DNA of 64,000 nt, taken from NCBI RefSeq assembly GCF_017876095.1, contig NZ_JAGINM010000014.1, forward strand, positions 62,001-126,000. The letters are read 5' to 3'. The notes under the pieces were generated by a model. The model did no database searches. It was not told the origin of the DNA and was given only the letters and a program-made list of their open reading frames with translations. Below are positions 37,779-46,463 of the stretch, one piece after another. How positions within the stretch are numbered: the first letter of the stretch is position 1; each line of letters opens with the position of its first letter. This DNA is from Azospirillum agricola. Lineage in GTDB: Bacteria; Pseudomonadota; Alphaproteobacteria; Azospirillales; Azospirillaceae. The position numbers and the translations under genes are program-made.

Positions 37779-39089
37779 ATGACCCTGACCGCTGACACGC
37801 CTCCAACCGCCGACCGCCCGGCCTCGCCCTACGCCGACCTCACGCCGCCGCTGACCGCGGTGCAGGCGCTCGCCGAGGCCAACCGTTGCCTGTTCTGCTA
37901 CGACGCCGCCTGCGTCCGGGCCTGTCCGACCGGGATCGACATCCCCGCCTTCATCCGCTCCATCGCCACCGGCAACCTGAAGGGGGCCGCGCGGACGATC
38001 CTGTCGGAAAACATCATGGGCGGCACCTGCGGCCGGGTCTGCCCGACCGAGACGCTGTGCGAGCAGGCCTGCGTCCGCAACACGGCGGAGGAGAGGCCGG
38101 TCGCCATCGGCCGCTTGCAGCGCCACGCCACCGACCGGCTTCTGGCCACCGCCGCCGCCCATCCCTTCGCCCGTGCGGATTCCACCGGCAAGCGCGTCGC
38201 CGTGGTCGGCGCCGGCCCGGCCGGCCTGTCCTGCGCGCACCGGCTCGCCATGATGGGCCACGCGGTCACGGTGTTCGAGGCCAAGCCGAAGGCCGGCGGC
38301 CTGAACGAATACGGCCTCGCCCCCTACAAGATGGCCGACGACTTCGCCCAGCGCGAGGTCGCCTTCATCCTCGGCATCGGCGGCATCACGGTCGAGCATG
38401 GCCGCCGCCTCGGCGCCGACCTGTCGCTGGAGGAACTGTGCGCCGGTCATGACGCGGTGTTCCTCGGCGTCGGGCTCGGCGGCAACAACCGCCTGAACAT
38501 CCCCGGCGAGGAGCGCGCCGGCGTGGAGGACGCGACCGCCTTCATCGAGCGGGTGCGGCAGGCGACGCCGGAGGCTCCGCCGGCCGTCGGCCGCCGCGTG
38601 GTGGTGATCGGCGGCGGCAACACCGCCGTGGACGCCGCCATCCAGGCGAAACGGCTGGGGGCGGAGGAGGTGACGCTCGCCTACCGGCGCGGGCGCGCCC
38701 AGATGGGCGCCACCGCGTGGGAGCAGGAGTTGGCCCAGACCAACGGCGTGACGCTGCGCACCTTCGCCGCTCCGGTCGCCATCGGCGATGAGGGCGTCAC
38801 CTTCGAGCGCACCCGGCTGGAGGAAGGCCGGCTCGTCGGTACCGGCGAGACCCTCACCATCGCCGCCGACCAAGTGCTGAAGGCGGTCGGCCAGATGCTG
38901 GCGCGGAAATCGCTGGCGGGGCTGGAGATCGCCGGCGGCAAGATCGCCGTGGATGCGGAGTACCGCACCGCGCTGGCCGGCGTCTTCGCGGGCGGCGACT
39001 GCGTCGCGACGGGCGAGGATCTGACGGTCCAGTCGGTGCAGGACGGCAAGCTCGCCGCCCTGGCCATCCACCGCCATCTGAGCGCTTGA
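37779..39089 (+). CDS. preT: Dihydropyrimidine dehydrogenase subunit PreT (flavoprotein)
   Basis: This 436-residue subunit takes electrons from NAD(P)H through FAD and hands them to PreA for reduction of uracil and thymine, the first step of reductive pyrimidine catabolism. The N-terminal iron-sulfur domain has CLFCYDAACVRACPTGIDI and GGTCGRVCPTETLCEQACV. The FAD-binding motif is VAVVGAGPAGLSCAHRL near residue 142-158, and the NAD(P) motif is VVVIGGGNTAVDAAIQAKRL. It ends VFAGGDCVATGEDLTVQSV. The gene heads the operon; PreA starts 15 bp after its stop. A RutR-type palindrome lies upstream. Confidence 0.92.
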   Translation: MTLTADTPPTADRPASPYADLTPPLTAVQALAEANRCLFCYDAACVRACPTGIDIPAFIRSIATGNLKGAARTILSENIMGGTCGRVCPTETLCEQACVRNTAEERPVAIGRLQRHATDRLLATAAAHPFARADSTGKRVAVVGAGPAGLSCAHRLAMMGHAVTVFEAKPKAGGLNEYGLAPYKMADDFAQREVAFILGIGGITVEHGRRLGADLSLEELCAGHDAVFLGVGLGGNNRLNIPGEERAGVEDATAFIERVRQATPEAPPAVGRRVVVIGGGNTAVDAAIQAKRLGAEEVTLAYRRGRAQMGATAWEQELAQTNGVTLRTFAAPVAIGDEGVTFERTRLEEGRLVGTGETLTIAADQVLKAVGQMLARKSLAGLEIAGGKIAVDAEYRTALAGVFAGGDCVATGEDLTVQSVQDGKLAALAIHRHLSA

Positions 39090-39104
39090 GGAGGGAGCCG
39101 AACC

Positions 39105-40409
39105 ATGGCCGACCTGCGCAGCACCCTCGCCGGAATCCGCTCGCCGAATCCCTTCTGGCTGGCCTCCGCTCCGCCCACCGACAAGCTGACCAACGTCGTC
39201 CGCGCCTTCAAGGCCGGCTGGGGCGGCGTGGTGTGGAAGACGCTGGGCGAGGACCCGCCCGTCGTCAACGTCTCCAGCCGCTACGGCGCCCATCTCGACA
39301 ACGAGCGCCGGCTGATCGGGCTGAACAACATCGAGCTGATCTCCGACCGCCCGCTGGAGGTCAACCTCCAGGAGATCGTCCAGGTCAAGCGCGACTGGCC
39401 GGACCGCGCGCTGGTCGTCTCGCTGATGGCCCGCATCGAGGAGGAGGCCTGGGCCGGGCTGATCCGCAAGGTCGAGGCGACCGGAGCCGACGGGATCGAA
39501 CTCAACCTCGGCTGCCCGCACGGCATGTGCGAGCGCGGCATGGGGTCGGCGACCGGACAGGTACCGGAGCTGGTGGAGCAGGTCACGCGATGGGCCAAGG
39601 CCGCCACCCGCATGCCGGTGATCGTCAAGCTGACTCCCAACATCACCAACATCCTGTGGTCGGCCGAGGCGGCCAAGCGCGGCGGCGCCGACGCGGTGTC
39701 GCTGATCAACACGGTGAACTCGATCGTCGCCGTCGACCTCGACGCCATGGCGCCGACCCCGGTGGTCGACGGCAAGGGCAGCCACGGCGGCTATTGCGGC
39801 CCGGCGGTGAAGCCCATCGCGCTCAACATGGTGGCGGAGATCGCCCGCAACCCGGAGACGCGCGGCCTGCCCATCTCCGGCATCGGCGGCGTCACGACGT
39901 GGCGCGACGCGGCGGAGTTCCTGGCGCTCGGCGCCACCAACGTGCAGGTCTGCACCGCCGCCATGACCTTCGGCTTCAAGATCGTCGAGGACATGATCGA
40001 CGGCCTGTCCAACTGGATGGACGAGAAGGGCTATGAGGGGCTCGACCAGCTTTCCGGCCGCGCGGTGCGCAACGTGGTGAACTGGAACGACCTGAACATG
40101 AACTTCTCGACCAAGGCGGTGATCGACCCCGCCTTGTGCATCGATTGCGGGCGCTGCCACATCGTCTGCGAGGATACCTCGCACCAGGCGATCCGCATCG
40201 ATCCGGGCGCGGGGCGGGAGGGGCACCGCCTCTTCACGGTGATCGACGCGGAGTGCGTGGGCTGCAACCTGTGCTCCCACGTCTGCCCGGTGCCGGACTG
40301 CATCACCATGCGGCCCGAGGAGAACGGGCTTCCCTACGTCACCTGGCCGGAGGACGCCCGCAACCCGCTGCGCGCCTCCCCGTCCCCTGTTCCTGCCGCC
40401 GCCGAATAA
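39105..40409 (+). CDS. preA: Dihydropyrimidine dehydrogenase subunit PreA
   Basis: This 434-residue FMN-containing subunit reduces uracil and thymine to the 5,6-dihydro forms. A TIM-barrel like that of dihydroorotate dehydrogenase spans about residues 1-320, with NPFWLASAPPTDK, GIELNLGCPHGMCERGMG and SGIGGVTTWRDAAEFLALGA. The loop with the catalytic Cys lies near LGCPHGMC. The C-terminus carries two 4Fe-4S clusters, CIDCGRCHIVCED and CVGCNLCSHVCPV, that accept electrons from PreT. It sits second in the operon, followed by the amidohydrolase gene after 18 bp. Confidence 0.93.
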   Translation: MADLRSTLAGIRSPNPFWLASAPPTDKLTNVVRAFKAGWGGVVWKTLGEDPPVVNVSSRYGAHLDNERRLIGLNNIELISDRPLEVNLQEIVQVKRDWPDRALVVSLMARIEEEAWAGLIRKVEATGADGIELNLGCPHGMCERGMGSATGQVPELVEQVTRWAKAATRMPVIVKLTPNITNILWSAEAAKRGGADAVSLINTVNSIVAVDLDAMAPTPVVDGKGSHGGYCGPAVKPIALNMVAEIARNPETRGLPISGIGGVTTWRDAAEFLALGATNVQVCTAAMTFGFKIVEDMIDGLSNWMDEKGYEGLDQLSGRAVRNVVNWNDLNMNFSTKAVIDPALCIDCGRCHIVCEDTSHQAIRIDPGAGREGHRLFTVIDAECVGCNLCSHVCPVPDCITMRPEENGLPYVTWPEDARNPLRASPSPVPAAAE

Positions 40410-40427
40410 GCCTGGGAGACTACCCCG

Positions 40428-41675
40428 ATGTCCTATCCTCAGAACGTCGCCGTGAACGGCTCCCGCCTGTGGCAGAGCCTGATGGACATGGCGCGGATCG
40501 GCGCGACGCCCAAGGGCGGCGTCTGCCGGCTGGCCCTGACCGACCTCGACCGCGAGAGCCGCGACCTGTTCGTGCGCTGGTGCGAGGAGGCCGGCTGCAC
40601 CGTCAGCGTCGACCAGATGGGCAACATCTTCGCCCGCCGCCCCGGCCGCGACGACAGCCTGCCCCCCGTCATCATGGGCAGCCATCTCGACAGCCAGCCG
40701 ACCGGCGGCAAGTATGACGGGGTCTATGGCGTGCTCGCCGGGCTGGAGGTGGTGCGCAGCCTGAACGATCTCGGCTACGTCACCGAGGCGCCGGTCGAGG
40801 TCGCGGTGTGGACCAACGAGGAGGGTTCGCGCTTCGCCCCGGCCATGGTGTCGTCCGGCGTCTTCGCCGGGGTGTTCGACCTGGAGTACGGTCTGTCGCG
40901 CGCCGACCTCGACGGCAAGACGATGGGCGGGGAACTGGAACGCATCGGCTACGCCGGCGACCTGCCGGTCGGCGGGCGCAAGGTCGGCGCCTATTTCGAG
41001 GCCCACATCGAGCAGGGTCCGATCCTGGAGGCCGAGGGCAAGACCATCGGCGTCGTCACCGACTGCCAGGGCCAGCGCTGGTACGAGATCACCTTCACCG
41101 GCCAGGAGGCGCACGCCGGCCCGACACCGATGGGCCGGCGCAAGGACGCCCTGCTGGGAGCGGCGCGGGTGGTCGAGGCGGTGAACCGCATCGGGCTGGC
41201 GCACGCCCCCTTCGCCTGCGCCACGGTCGGGCTGATGCAGATCCATCCGAACTCGCGCAACGTCATTCCGGGGCGGGTCTTCTTCACCGTGGATTTCCGC
41301 CACCCCGACGACGCGGTCCTCGCCGCGATGGACGCCGAGCTGCGCGCCGCCGTGGCCGAGATCGCCAGGACCATCGGGTTGGAAAGCGACCTCCAGCAAA
41401 TCTGGTACTACGCGCCGATCAGGTTCGACGAGGCGTGCGTCGCGGCGGTGCGCCAGGGGGTGGAGCGGACCGGCCATTCCTTCCGCGACATCGTCTCGGG
41501 CGCCGGGCACGACGCCTGCTATCTGTCGAAGGTGGCGCCGACCGCCATGGTCTTCATCCCCTGCATCGACGGCATCAGCCACAACGAGATCGAGGAGACC
41601 ACCCCGGAATGGGCGACGGCCGGCTGCGAGGTGTTGCTGCACGCCGTGCTGGAAAGGGCCAATGCCACCGAATGA
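40428..41675 (+). CDS. M20-family N-carbamoyl-beta-alanine/ureidopropionase-type amidohydrolase
   Basis: This 415-residue cytoplasmic hydrolase of the HyuC/AllC M20 family has metal ligands in MGSHLDSQPTGGKYDGVYGV and WTNEEGSRF, the dimer-domain HIEQGPILE and TGQEAHAGPTPM, and a late SGAGHDACYLSKVAPTAMVF. In this operon its expected reaction is hydrolysis of N-carbamoyl-beta-alanine to beta-alanine, CO2 and ammonia, the last of the three reductive steps. Allantoate or N-carbamoyl-L-amino acid hydrolases share the family, so the specific role rests on context. Confidence 0.88.
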   Translation: MSYPQNVAVNGSRLWQSLMDMARIGATPKGGVCRLALTDLDRESRDLFVRWCEEAGCTVSVDQMGNIFARRPGRDDSLPPVIMGSHLDSQPTGGKYDGVYGVLAGLEVVRSLNDLGYVTEAPVEVAVWTNEEGSRFAPAMVSSGVFAGVFDLEYGLSRADLDGKTMGGELERIGYAGDLPVGGRKVGAYFEAHIEQGPILEAEGKTIGVVTDCQGQRWYEITFTGQEAHAGPTPMGRRKDALLGAARVVEAVNRIGLAHAPFACATVGLMQIHPNSRNVIPGRVFFTVDFRHPDDAVLAAMDAELRAAVAEIARTIGLESDLQQIWYYAPIRFDEACVAAVRQGVERTGHSFRDIVSGAGHDACYLSKVAPTAMVFIPCIDGISHNEIEETTPEWATAGCEVLLHAVLERANATE

Positions 41676-41727
41676 TGGTGTCCCTCTCCCGCCCCGGGAG
41701 AGGAAATCCAACAGAACGACAAAGGCG

Positions 41728-42417
41728 ATGACACTGGACACCGACCCGCCCCCGACCTCGGCCCCCACCCAGGGGCGCATCCGCCGCGAGAATGTCGAGC
41801 GCATCCTCAAGGCGGCCGAACTCGTCTTCGCCGAGGCCGGTTGCGCCGGGGCGACCATGGCCGACATCGCCGACAGGGCCGGACTGCCCAAGGCAAATCT
41901 GCATTATTACTTCGGCACCAAGGAGGACCTTTACCGGGCGGTGCTCGACAACATCCTGCGGCTGTGGCTGACGCCGATCCAGGCGCTGACCCCCGAAGCC
42001 GACCCGGCCACGGCGCTGACCGCCTACGTCACCGCCAAGCTGGAGCTGTCGCGCACCCGTCCCCACGCCTCCAAGGTCTTCGCCAACGAGATCCTGCACG
42101 GCGCCACCCAGATCGAGGGTTTCCTGGCCGGCGACCTGCGCCGGCTGGTCGACGCCAAGGCCGCCGTCATCGACGGCTGGGTGGCGGCGGGCCGGATCGC
42201 CCCGCTCGACGCCCGCCAGTTCCTCTTCATGATCTGGGCGGTGACCCAGCATTACGCCGACTTCGACGTCCAGATCCGCAAGCTGCTGGGCCGCCGCGCG
42301 CTGACGCGGCAGGACTTCGCCCACATCACGGCCGGGGTCCTACAACTGGTCCTGCGCGCCGCCGGGCTGCCGGACGTCGAAACGCCCGAACTCAACCCTT
42401 CCCCGCCAAACGCATAA
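41728..42417 (+). CDS. RutR-like TetR-family regulator of pyrimidine catabolism
   Basis: This 229-residue repressor has a TetR HTH, ATMADIADRAGLPKANLHYYFGTKEDLYRAVL, quoted here in parts: ATMADIADRAGLPKANLHYYF then GTKEDLYRAVL. It has the YcdC/RutR-type C-terminal domain with LELSRTRPHASKVFANEILHGA and IWAVTQHYADFDVQI. RutR binds uracil or thymine and releases its operator. It is embedded in the operon between the amidohydrolase and the dihydropyrimidinase, an arrangement seen in several Alphaproteobacteria. The palindrome at 37602-37617 is its probable target. Confidence 0.85.
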   Translation: MTLDTDPPPTSAPTQGRIRRENVERILKAAELVFAEAGCAGATMADIADRAGLPKANLHYYFGTKEDLYRAVLDNILRLWLTPIQALTPEADPATALTAYVTAKLELSRTRPHASKVFANEILHGATQIEGFLAGDLRRLVDAKAAVIDGWVAAGRIAPLDARQFLFMIWAVTQHYADFDVQIRKLLGRRALTRQDFAHITAGVLQLVLRAAGLPDVETPELNPSPPNA

Positions 42418-42430
42418 GGGAGCACCGTCC

Positions 42431-43870
42431 ATGGGTATCGTCATTCGCGGTGGAACCGTCGTCACAGCCGAACAGACCTTCCGCGCCGACGTCTATTGCG
42501 AGGACGGAACGATCAAGGCGGTGGGGCCGGCGCTCGACGTGCCGGCCGGGGCGGAGCTGGTGGAGGCCGGCGGCTGCATCGTCATGCCCGGTGGCATCGA
42601 CCCGCACACCCACATGGAGCTGCCCTTCATGGGCACCGTGACGACCGAGGATTTCTTCAGCGGCACGGCGGCCGGTTTCGCGGGCGGAACGACGACGATC
42701 ATCGACTTCGTCATTCCCAACCCGAAACAGAGCCTGATGGAGGCCTACCACACCTGGCGCGGCTGGGCGGAGAAGGCGGCCGGCGACTATTCCTTCCACG
42801 TCGCGGTGACCTGGTGGGACGAGAGCGTGCGCGCCGACATGGGAACGCTGGTCGCCGACCATGGGGTGAACAGCTTCAAGCACTTCATGGCCTACAAGAA
42901 CGCCATCATGGCCGACGACGAGACGCTGGTGAACAGCTTCCAGCGCTGCCTGGAGCTGGGCGCCATCCCCACCGTCCACGCCGAGAACGGCGAGCTGGTC
43001 TTCCAGCTCCAGAAGACTCTGCTGGCGCGCGGCCTGACCGGGCCGGAGGCGCACCCGCTGTCCCGTCCGCCGGAGGTCGAGGGCGAGGCCGCCAACCGTG
43101 CCATCCAGGTCGCCAAGGTGTTCGGCGTGCCGGTCTACATCGTCCATGTCTCGGCCAAGGAGGCGCTCGCCGCCATCGAGCGCGGCCAGAACGACGGCCA
43201 GCGGGTGTTCGGCGAGGTGCTGGCCGGCCACCTGCTGATTGATGACAGCGTCTACCGCAGCCCCGACTGGGACTTCGCCGCCGGCCATGTGATGAGCCCG
43301 CCCTTCCGCCCGAAGGAGCACCAGGAGGCGCTGTGGCGCGGGCTCCAGTCCGGGCGGCTGCACACGACGGCGACCGACCATTGCTGCTTCTGCGCCGAGC
43401 AGAAGGCGATGGGAAGGAACGACTTCACCCGGATTCCGAACGGCACCGCCGGCATCGAGGATCGCATGACCGCCCTGTGGACCCACGGCGTGAACACCGG
43501 CCGGCTGACGATGAACGAGTTCGTCGCGGTGACCTCGGCCAACGCGGCGAAGATCTTCAACCTCTACCCGCGCAAGGGCTCGGTCAGCGTCGGGGCGGAC
43601 GCCGATCTGGTGGTGTGGGACCCGGCGGCGACGAAGACGATTTCGGCGAAGACCCAGATGCAGAAGGTCGGCCTGAACATCTTCGAGGGCATGACGGTCA
43701 CCGGCGCACCGGCCTACACGCTGAGCCAGGGCCGGGTCGTCCACGCGCTCGGCGAAAGCCGCGCGGTGCGCGGCGCCGGCCGCTACGTGAACCGGCCGGC
43801 CTTCCCGCCGGTCTACGAGGCGGTGGCGAAACGCAACGCGCTGAACGTTCCCGTCGCCGTGGAGCGGTAG
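42431..43870 (+). CDS. hydA: Dihydropyrimidinase
   Basis: This 479-residue cyclic amidohydrolase opens dihydrouracil to N-carbamoyl-beta-alanine. The binuclear zinc site is visible: HxH in GIDPHTHMELPFMG, the carbamylated Lys in SFKHFMAYKNAIM, metal His in VHAENGEL and IVHVSAKEA, and Asp in TTATDHCCF. Length matches bacterial D-hydantoinases (about 460-485). It ends the pyrimidine operon, 13 bp after the RutR-like gene. A distinct paralogue lies at 57010-58434. Confidence 0.92.
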   Translation: MGIVIRGGTVVTAEQTFRADVYCEDGTIKAVGPALDVPAGAELVEAGGCIVMPGGIDPHTHMELPFMGTVTTEDFFSGTAAGFAGGTTTIIDFVIPNPKQSLMEAYHTWRGWAEKAAGDYSFHVAVTWWDESVRADMGTLVADHGVNSFKHFMAYKNAIMADDETLVNSFQRCLELGAIPTVHAENGELVFQLQKTLLARGLTGPEAHPLSRPPEVEGEAANRAIQVAKVFGVPVYIVHVSAKEALAAIERGQNDGQRVFGEVLAGHLLIDDSVYRSPDWDFAAGHVMSPPFRPKEHQEALWRGLQSGRLHTTATDHCCFCAEQKAMGRNDFTRIPNGTAGIEDRMTALWTHGVNTGRLTMNEFVAVTSANAAKIFNLYPRKGSVSVGADADLVVWDPAATKTISAKTQMQKVGLNIFEGMTVTGAPAYTLSQGRVVHALGESRAVRGAGRYVNRPAFPPVYEAVAKRNALNVPVAVER

Positions 43871-43890
43871 GAGCCAGGGGGGCGGGCGGC

Positions 43891-44787
43891 TCAGCCGCCG
43901 CGCCCCTCCAACAGGTCGCGGTCGCCGGTGAGCGCGGCGGCCATGAAATCCAGGAAGGCGCGGACCCGCCCCATCATCCGCAGGTCGCGGTGGGTCAGCA
44001 GCCAGACGCGGACGCCGAAATCCTCCACTGGCGGGCCGACGCGCCGCAGATCCGGCATGCGGTCGGCCAGGACGCAGGGCAGCAGGCCGAAACCCACCCC
44101 GGCCCGCACCGCCTCGACCAGCGTCGCCACCGAATTGACCCGGTAGACGATCCGCTCAGCCGGCACCGCCGCCTTCAGCCAGCGGGCCATGGCGGTGTGG
44201 TCGAAGCTCTCGTCCAGCCCGGCCCAGCCAGCCTGATCCGGGGTGGCACCGCCCGAGCGCTCCGCCAGCGACACCGCGCCATAGGGGGCGAAGGCGAGGC
44301 CGGACAGGGCGCGCCCGACCAGATTGTCGGGCGGGTGGGCGATCAGGCGGATGGCGACGTCGGCCTCTCGCCGGGTCAGGCTGAGGCTGGCCTCCGACAC
44401 GCTGACGTCCAGCCGGATGCCGGGATGCAGGGCGCGGAAGGCGACCAGATGGCGCGGCAGCACATGCATCGCCATGATGTCCACCGTCGTCACCCGCAGG
44501 CTGCCTTCGAGCTGGGTGTCGCGCCCGGACAGCCGGCGGCTGGCCGCCGCCAGCGTCTCCTCCATCGCCAGTGCGCTGTCGCGCAGATCCTCGCCCGCCG
44601 CCGTCAGCACATAGCCGCGCGGCAGCTTGTCGAACAGCCGCACCCCCATCGCCGCCTCCAGCCCGGCGACGCGGCGCAGCACGGTCGAGTGGTTGACCCC
44701 GAGCAGCCGCGACGCCGACGACAGTGAGCCCTGCCGCGCCACCGCCAGGAAATAGCGGACGTCGTCCCAGTCGTTCTGTGCGTTCAT
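43891..44787 (-). CDS. LysR-family transcriptional regulator
   Basis: This 298-residue regulator has an N-terminal winged HTH (VRYFLAVARQGSLSSASRLLGVNHSTVLRRVAGLEAAMGVRLF, read as FLAVARQGSLSSASRLLG and NHSTVLRRVAGLEAAMG). A periplasmic-binding-like effector domain follows, with GSLRVTTVDIMAMHVLPRHL and ADVAIRLIAHPPDNLVGR. It diverges from the membrane protein and yceI genes across 118 bp that contain a perfect 10-bp inverted repeat, so it may control them. The effector is unknown. Confidence 0.85.
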   Translation of the reverse strand: MNAQNDWDDVRYFLAVARQGSLSSASRLLGVNHSTVLRRVAGLEAAMGVRLFDKLPRGYVLTAAGEDLRDSALAMEETLAAASRRLSGRDTQLEGSLRVTTVDIMAMHVLPRHLVAFRALHPGIRLDVSVSEASLSLTRREADVAIRLIAHPPDNLVGRALSGLAFAPYGAVSLAERSGGATPDQAGWAGLDESFDHTAMARWLKAAVPAERIVYRVNSVATLVEAVRAGVGFGLLPCVLADRMPDLRRVGPPVEDFGVRVWLLTHRDLRMMGRVRAFLDFMAAALTGDRDLLEGRGG

Positions 44788-44814
44788 GCAGACCCCTTAT
44801 GCGACGAAACCGAA

Positions 44815-44852
44815 TTCCCGCTCATTTACGCACACGCTAGCTTGAGCGGGAA
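44815..44852. promoter_or_regulatory. Inverted repeat in LysR/membrane protein intergenic region
   Basis: TTCCCGCTCA (44815-44824) and TGAGCGGGAA (44843-44852) are perfect inverted copies with an 18-nt spacer. They lie between a divergent LysR gene and its neighbour. A LysR operator is likely; a hairpin in a leader is the alternative. Confidence 0.45.
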
Positions 44853-44905
44853 GAGAGACGGCGCACCGACGCCGGTTTCTCACCAACACGGACCCGCGCC
44901 CCGCC

Positions 44906-45757
44906 ATGACCGACCTGCTGCACGATCCCTTCGTCCAATCCAGCCTGCTGCCGCTGCTGCTCGGCGTGGCCGCGGTGGGGCTGCTGCGGCTGGCCGGGGG
45001 CCAATCCGGGCGGTCGTTGGCGCCGGCCGGCATCGCGCTGGCCTTCCTGCTGATCTTCGCGCTGGTCGTCGGCGTCCCGGCCTTCCCGCCGCCGTCGAGC
45101 ATGGGCAAGCTGTTCTGGTCGGCCGCTGGCGGCCTGGTCCTCGGCGCCAGCCTCGACCTCGCCGGGGTCAAGGGCCGCGCGGCCTCGCTGGCGGTCGCCG
45201 GCTGGCTGGCGCTGGCGCTCGGCTGGATCGCCGGACCGGCCCTCGACTCGGTCGCCGCCGCATTGCCGCTGGCCGTGCTGCTGGCGGTCGGCGCCTGGGT
45301 CGCCTTCGCCGACTCGGCCGCGTCCGAGGACCGGCCCGCCGCCTCGGCCGCCGTGCTGCTGGCGCTTTCCCTGTCGGTCGGCGTCACCGCGCTGATCGGA
45401 TCCTCGGCCTCGCTGGCCCAGCTCGGGCTGGCGCTGACGGCGGCGACCGGCGGCTTCCTGCTGTGGAACTGGCCGACCGAGCGTCATCTGTGGGGGGCGT
45501 CGGGCCGGATCGCGCTCGGCCTGCCGGTGCTGCTCGCCGCCATCCTCGCCCTCTACACCCAGGTGCAGGCCGCCACGCTTCTGCTTGCCCTGCCCGCCCT
45601 GGCCGCCGGCCCGCTGCGCCGCCGCCTGCCGATCCCCGACACCGGCTTCGGCCCGGCGCTCGGCACGGTGGCGGTGACGGTGCTGGCCGTCCTGCCCGCC
45701 CTCGTCGCCATCGGCGCCTCCTGGCTGCTGACCGGCGGCGAAGCCTCCCCCTACTGA
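44906..45757 (+). CDS. Multi-pass inner-membrane protein of unknown function
   Basis: I do not recognise the family of this 283-residue protein. It is composed almost entirely of alternating hydrophobic helices, about nine or ten (for example LLPLLLGVAAVGLLRLAGG, IALAFLLIFALVVGVPAF, LAVAGWLALALGWIAGP, VLLAAILALYTQVQAATLLL). There is no signal peptide or soluble domain and few charged residues. It begins just past a divergent LysR gene and lies 41 bp upstream of yceI, which suggests a shared transcript. A transporter or electron-transport accessory are possibilities, without evidence. Confidence 0.65.
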   Translation: MTDLLHDPFVQSSLLPLLLGVAAVGLLRLAGGQSGRSLAPAGIALAFLLIFALVVGVPAFPPPSSMGKLFWSAAGGLVLGASLDLAGVKGRAASLAVAGWLALALGWIAGPALDSVAAALPLAVLLAVGAWVAFADSAASEDRPAASAAVLLALSLSVGVTALIGSSASLAQLGLALTAATGGFLLWNWPTERHLWGASGRIALGLPVLLAAILALYTQVQAATLLLALPALAAGPLRRRLPIPDTGFGPALGTVAVTVLAVLPALVAIGASWLLTGGEASPY

Positions 45758-45798
45758 CGTCCTTCCTCCATCCTCCTATCCTGGGAACCCAAAGCATC

Positions 45799-46374
45799 AT
45801 GAAGAAGATTCTGTCCGCCGCCGTTCTGTTCGCCTCGCTGACCACGGCCCCGGCCTTCGCCGCCCCGGTCGCCTACAAGATCGACCCGGGCCACCTCAGC
45901 GTCGCCTTCATCGTCAACCATCTCGGCTTCGCCAACCTGATCGGCCGCTTCAACACCGCCGCCGGCGAGCTCAGCTTCGACAAGGCCGCCGTCGAGACGA
46001 GCAGCCTGTCGGTCAGCATCGACGCCGCCAGCATCGACACCAACCACGCCAAGCGCGACGAGCACCTGCGCTCGCCGGACTTCTTCAACACGAAGGAGTT
46101 CCCCAAGCTGACCTTCAAGAGCACCAAGATCGAGAAGACCGGCGAGGCCACCGGCACGCTGACCGGCGATCTCACCATGCTGGGCGTGACCAAGCCGGTG
46201 GTTCTGAACGTCACCTTCAACAAGGACGGCGTCAGCGCCGCCTCGAAGCTGGAGACCGCCGGCTTCTCGGCGCGCGGCACGATCAAGCGCAGCGACTTCG
46301 GCATGAAGTACGGCGTCCCCAACATCGGCGACGAGATCCAGATCCTGATCGAGGCCGAGGCGGTCAAGTCCTGA
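45799..46374 (+). CDS. YceI-family periplasmic lipid-binding protein
   Basis: This 191-residue exported protein has a signal peptide (cleavage after AFA near residue 22). It has the YceI lipocalin-like fold: YKIDPGHLSVAFIVNHLGF, LIGRFNTAAGELSFD, RDEHLRSPDFFNTKEFPKLTFKST and LTMLGVTKPVVLNVTF are diagnostic. Members bind polyprenoid or quinone-like lipids and respond to base or osmotic stress. It follows a membrane protein and is closed by a strong terminator. Confidence 0.88.
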   Translation: MKKILSAAVLFASLTTAPAFAAPVAYKIDPGHLSVAFIVNHLGFANLIGRFNTAAGELSFDKAAVETSSLSVSIDAASIDTNHAKRDEHLRSPDFFNTKEFPKLTFKSTKIEKTGEATGTLTGDLTMLGVTKPVVLNVTFNKDGVSAASKLETAGFSARGTIKRSDFGMKYGVPNIGDEIQILIEAEAVKS

Positions 46375-46406
46375 CCTCGCACGCCTGATCGCGTGTTGTG
46401 CATGAG

Positions 46407-46441
46407 GGGCGCGGCGGAGTCCTCCGCCGCGCCCTTTTCTT
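46407..46441 (+). terminator. Intrinsic terminator after yceI
   Basis: A 13-bp GC stem (46407-46419 with 46422-46434) is followed by TTTTCTTTT, a canonical rho-independent terminator 33 bp past the yceI stop. Confidence 0.85.
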
Positions 46442-46463
46442 TTCCAAGCAGCGGGAGGGCGGG

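Noticed and set aside
37752..41891. A 1379-codon open frame antisense to the pyrimidine operon
   Set aside because: It mirrors codon structure of PreT, PreA and the amidohydrolase on the other strand, with Arg/Ala/Gly/Val/His-rich low-complexity translation and no domain. Long antisense frames are expected at this GC content.
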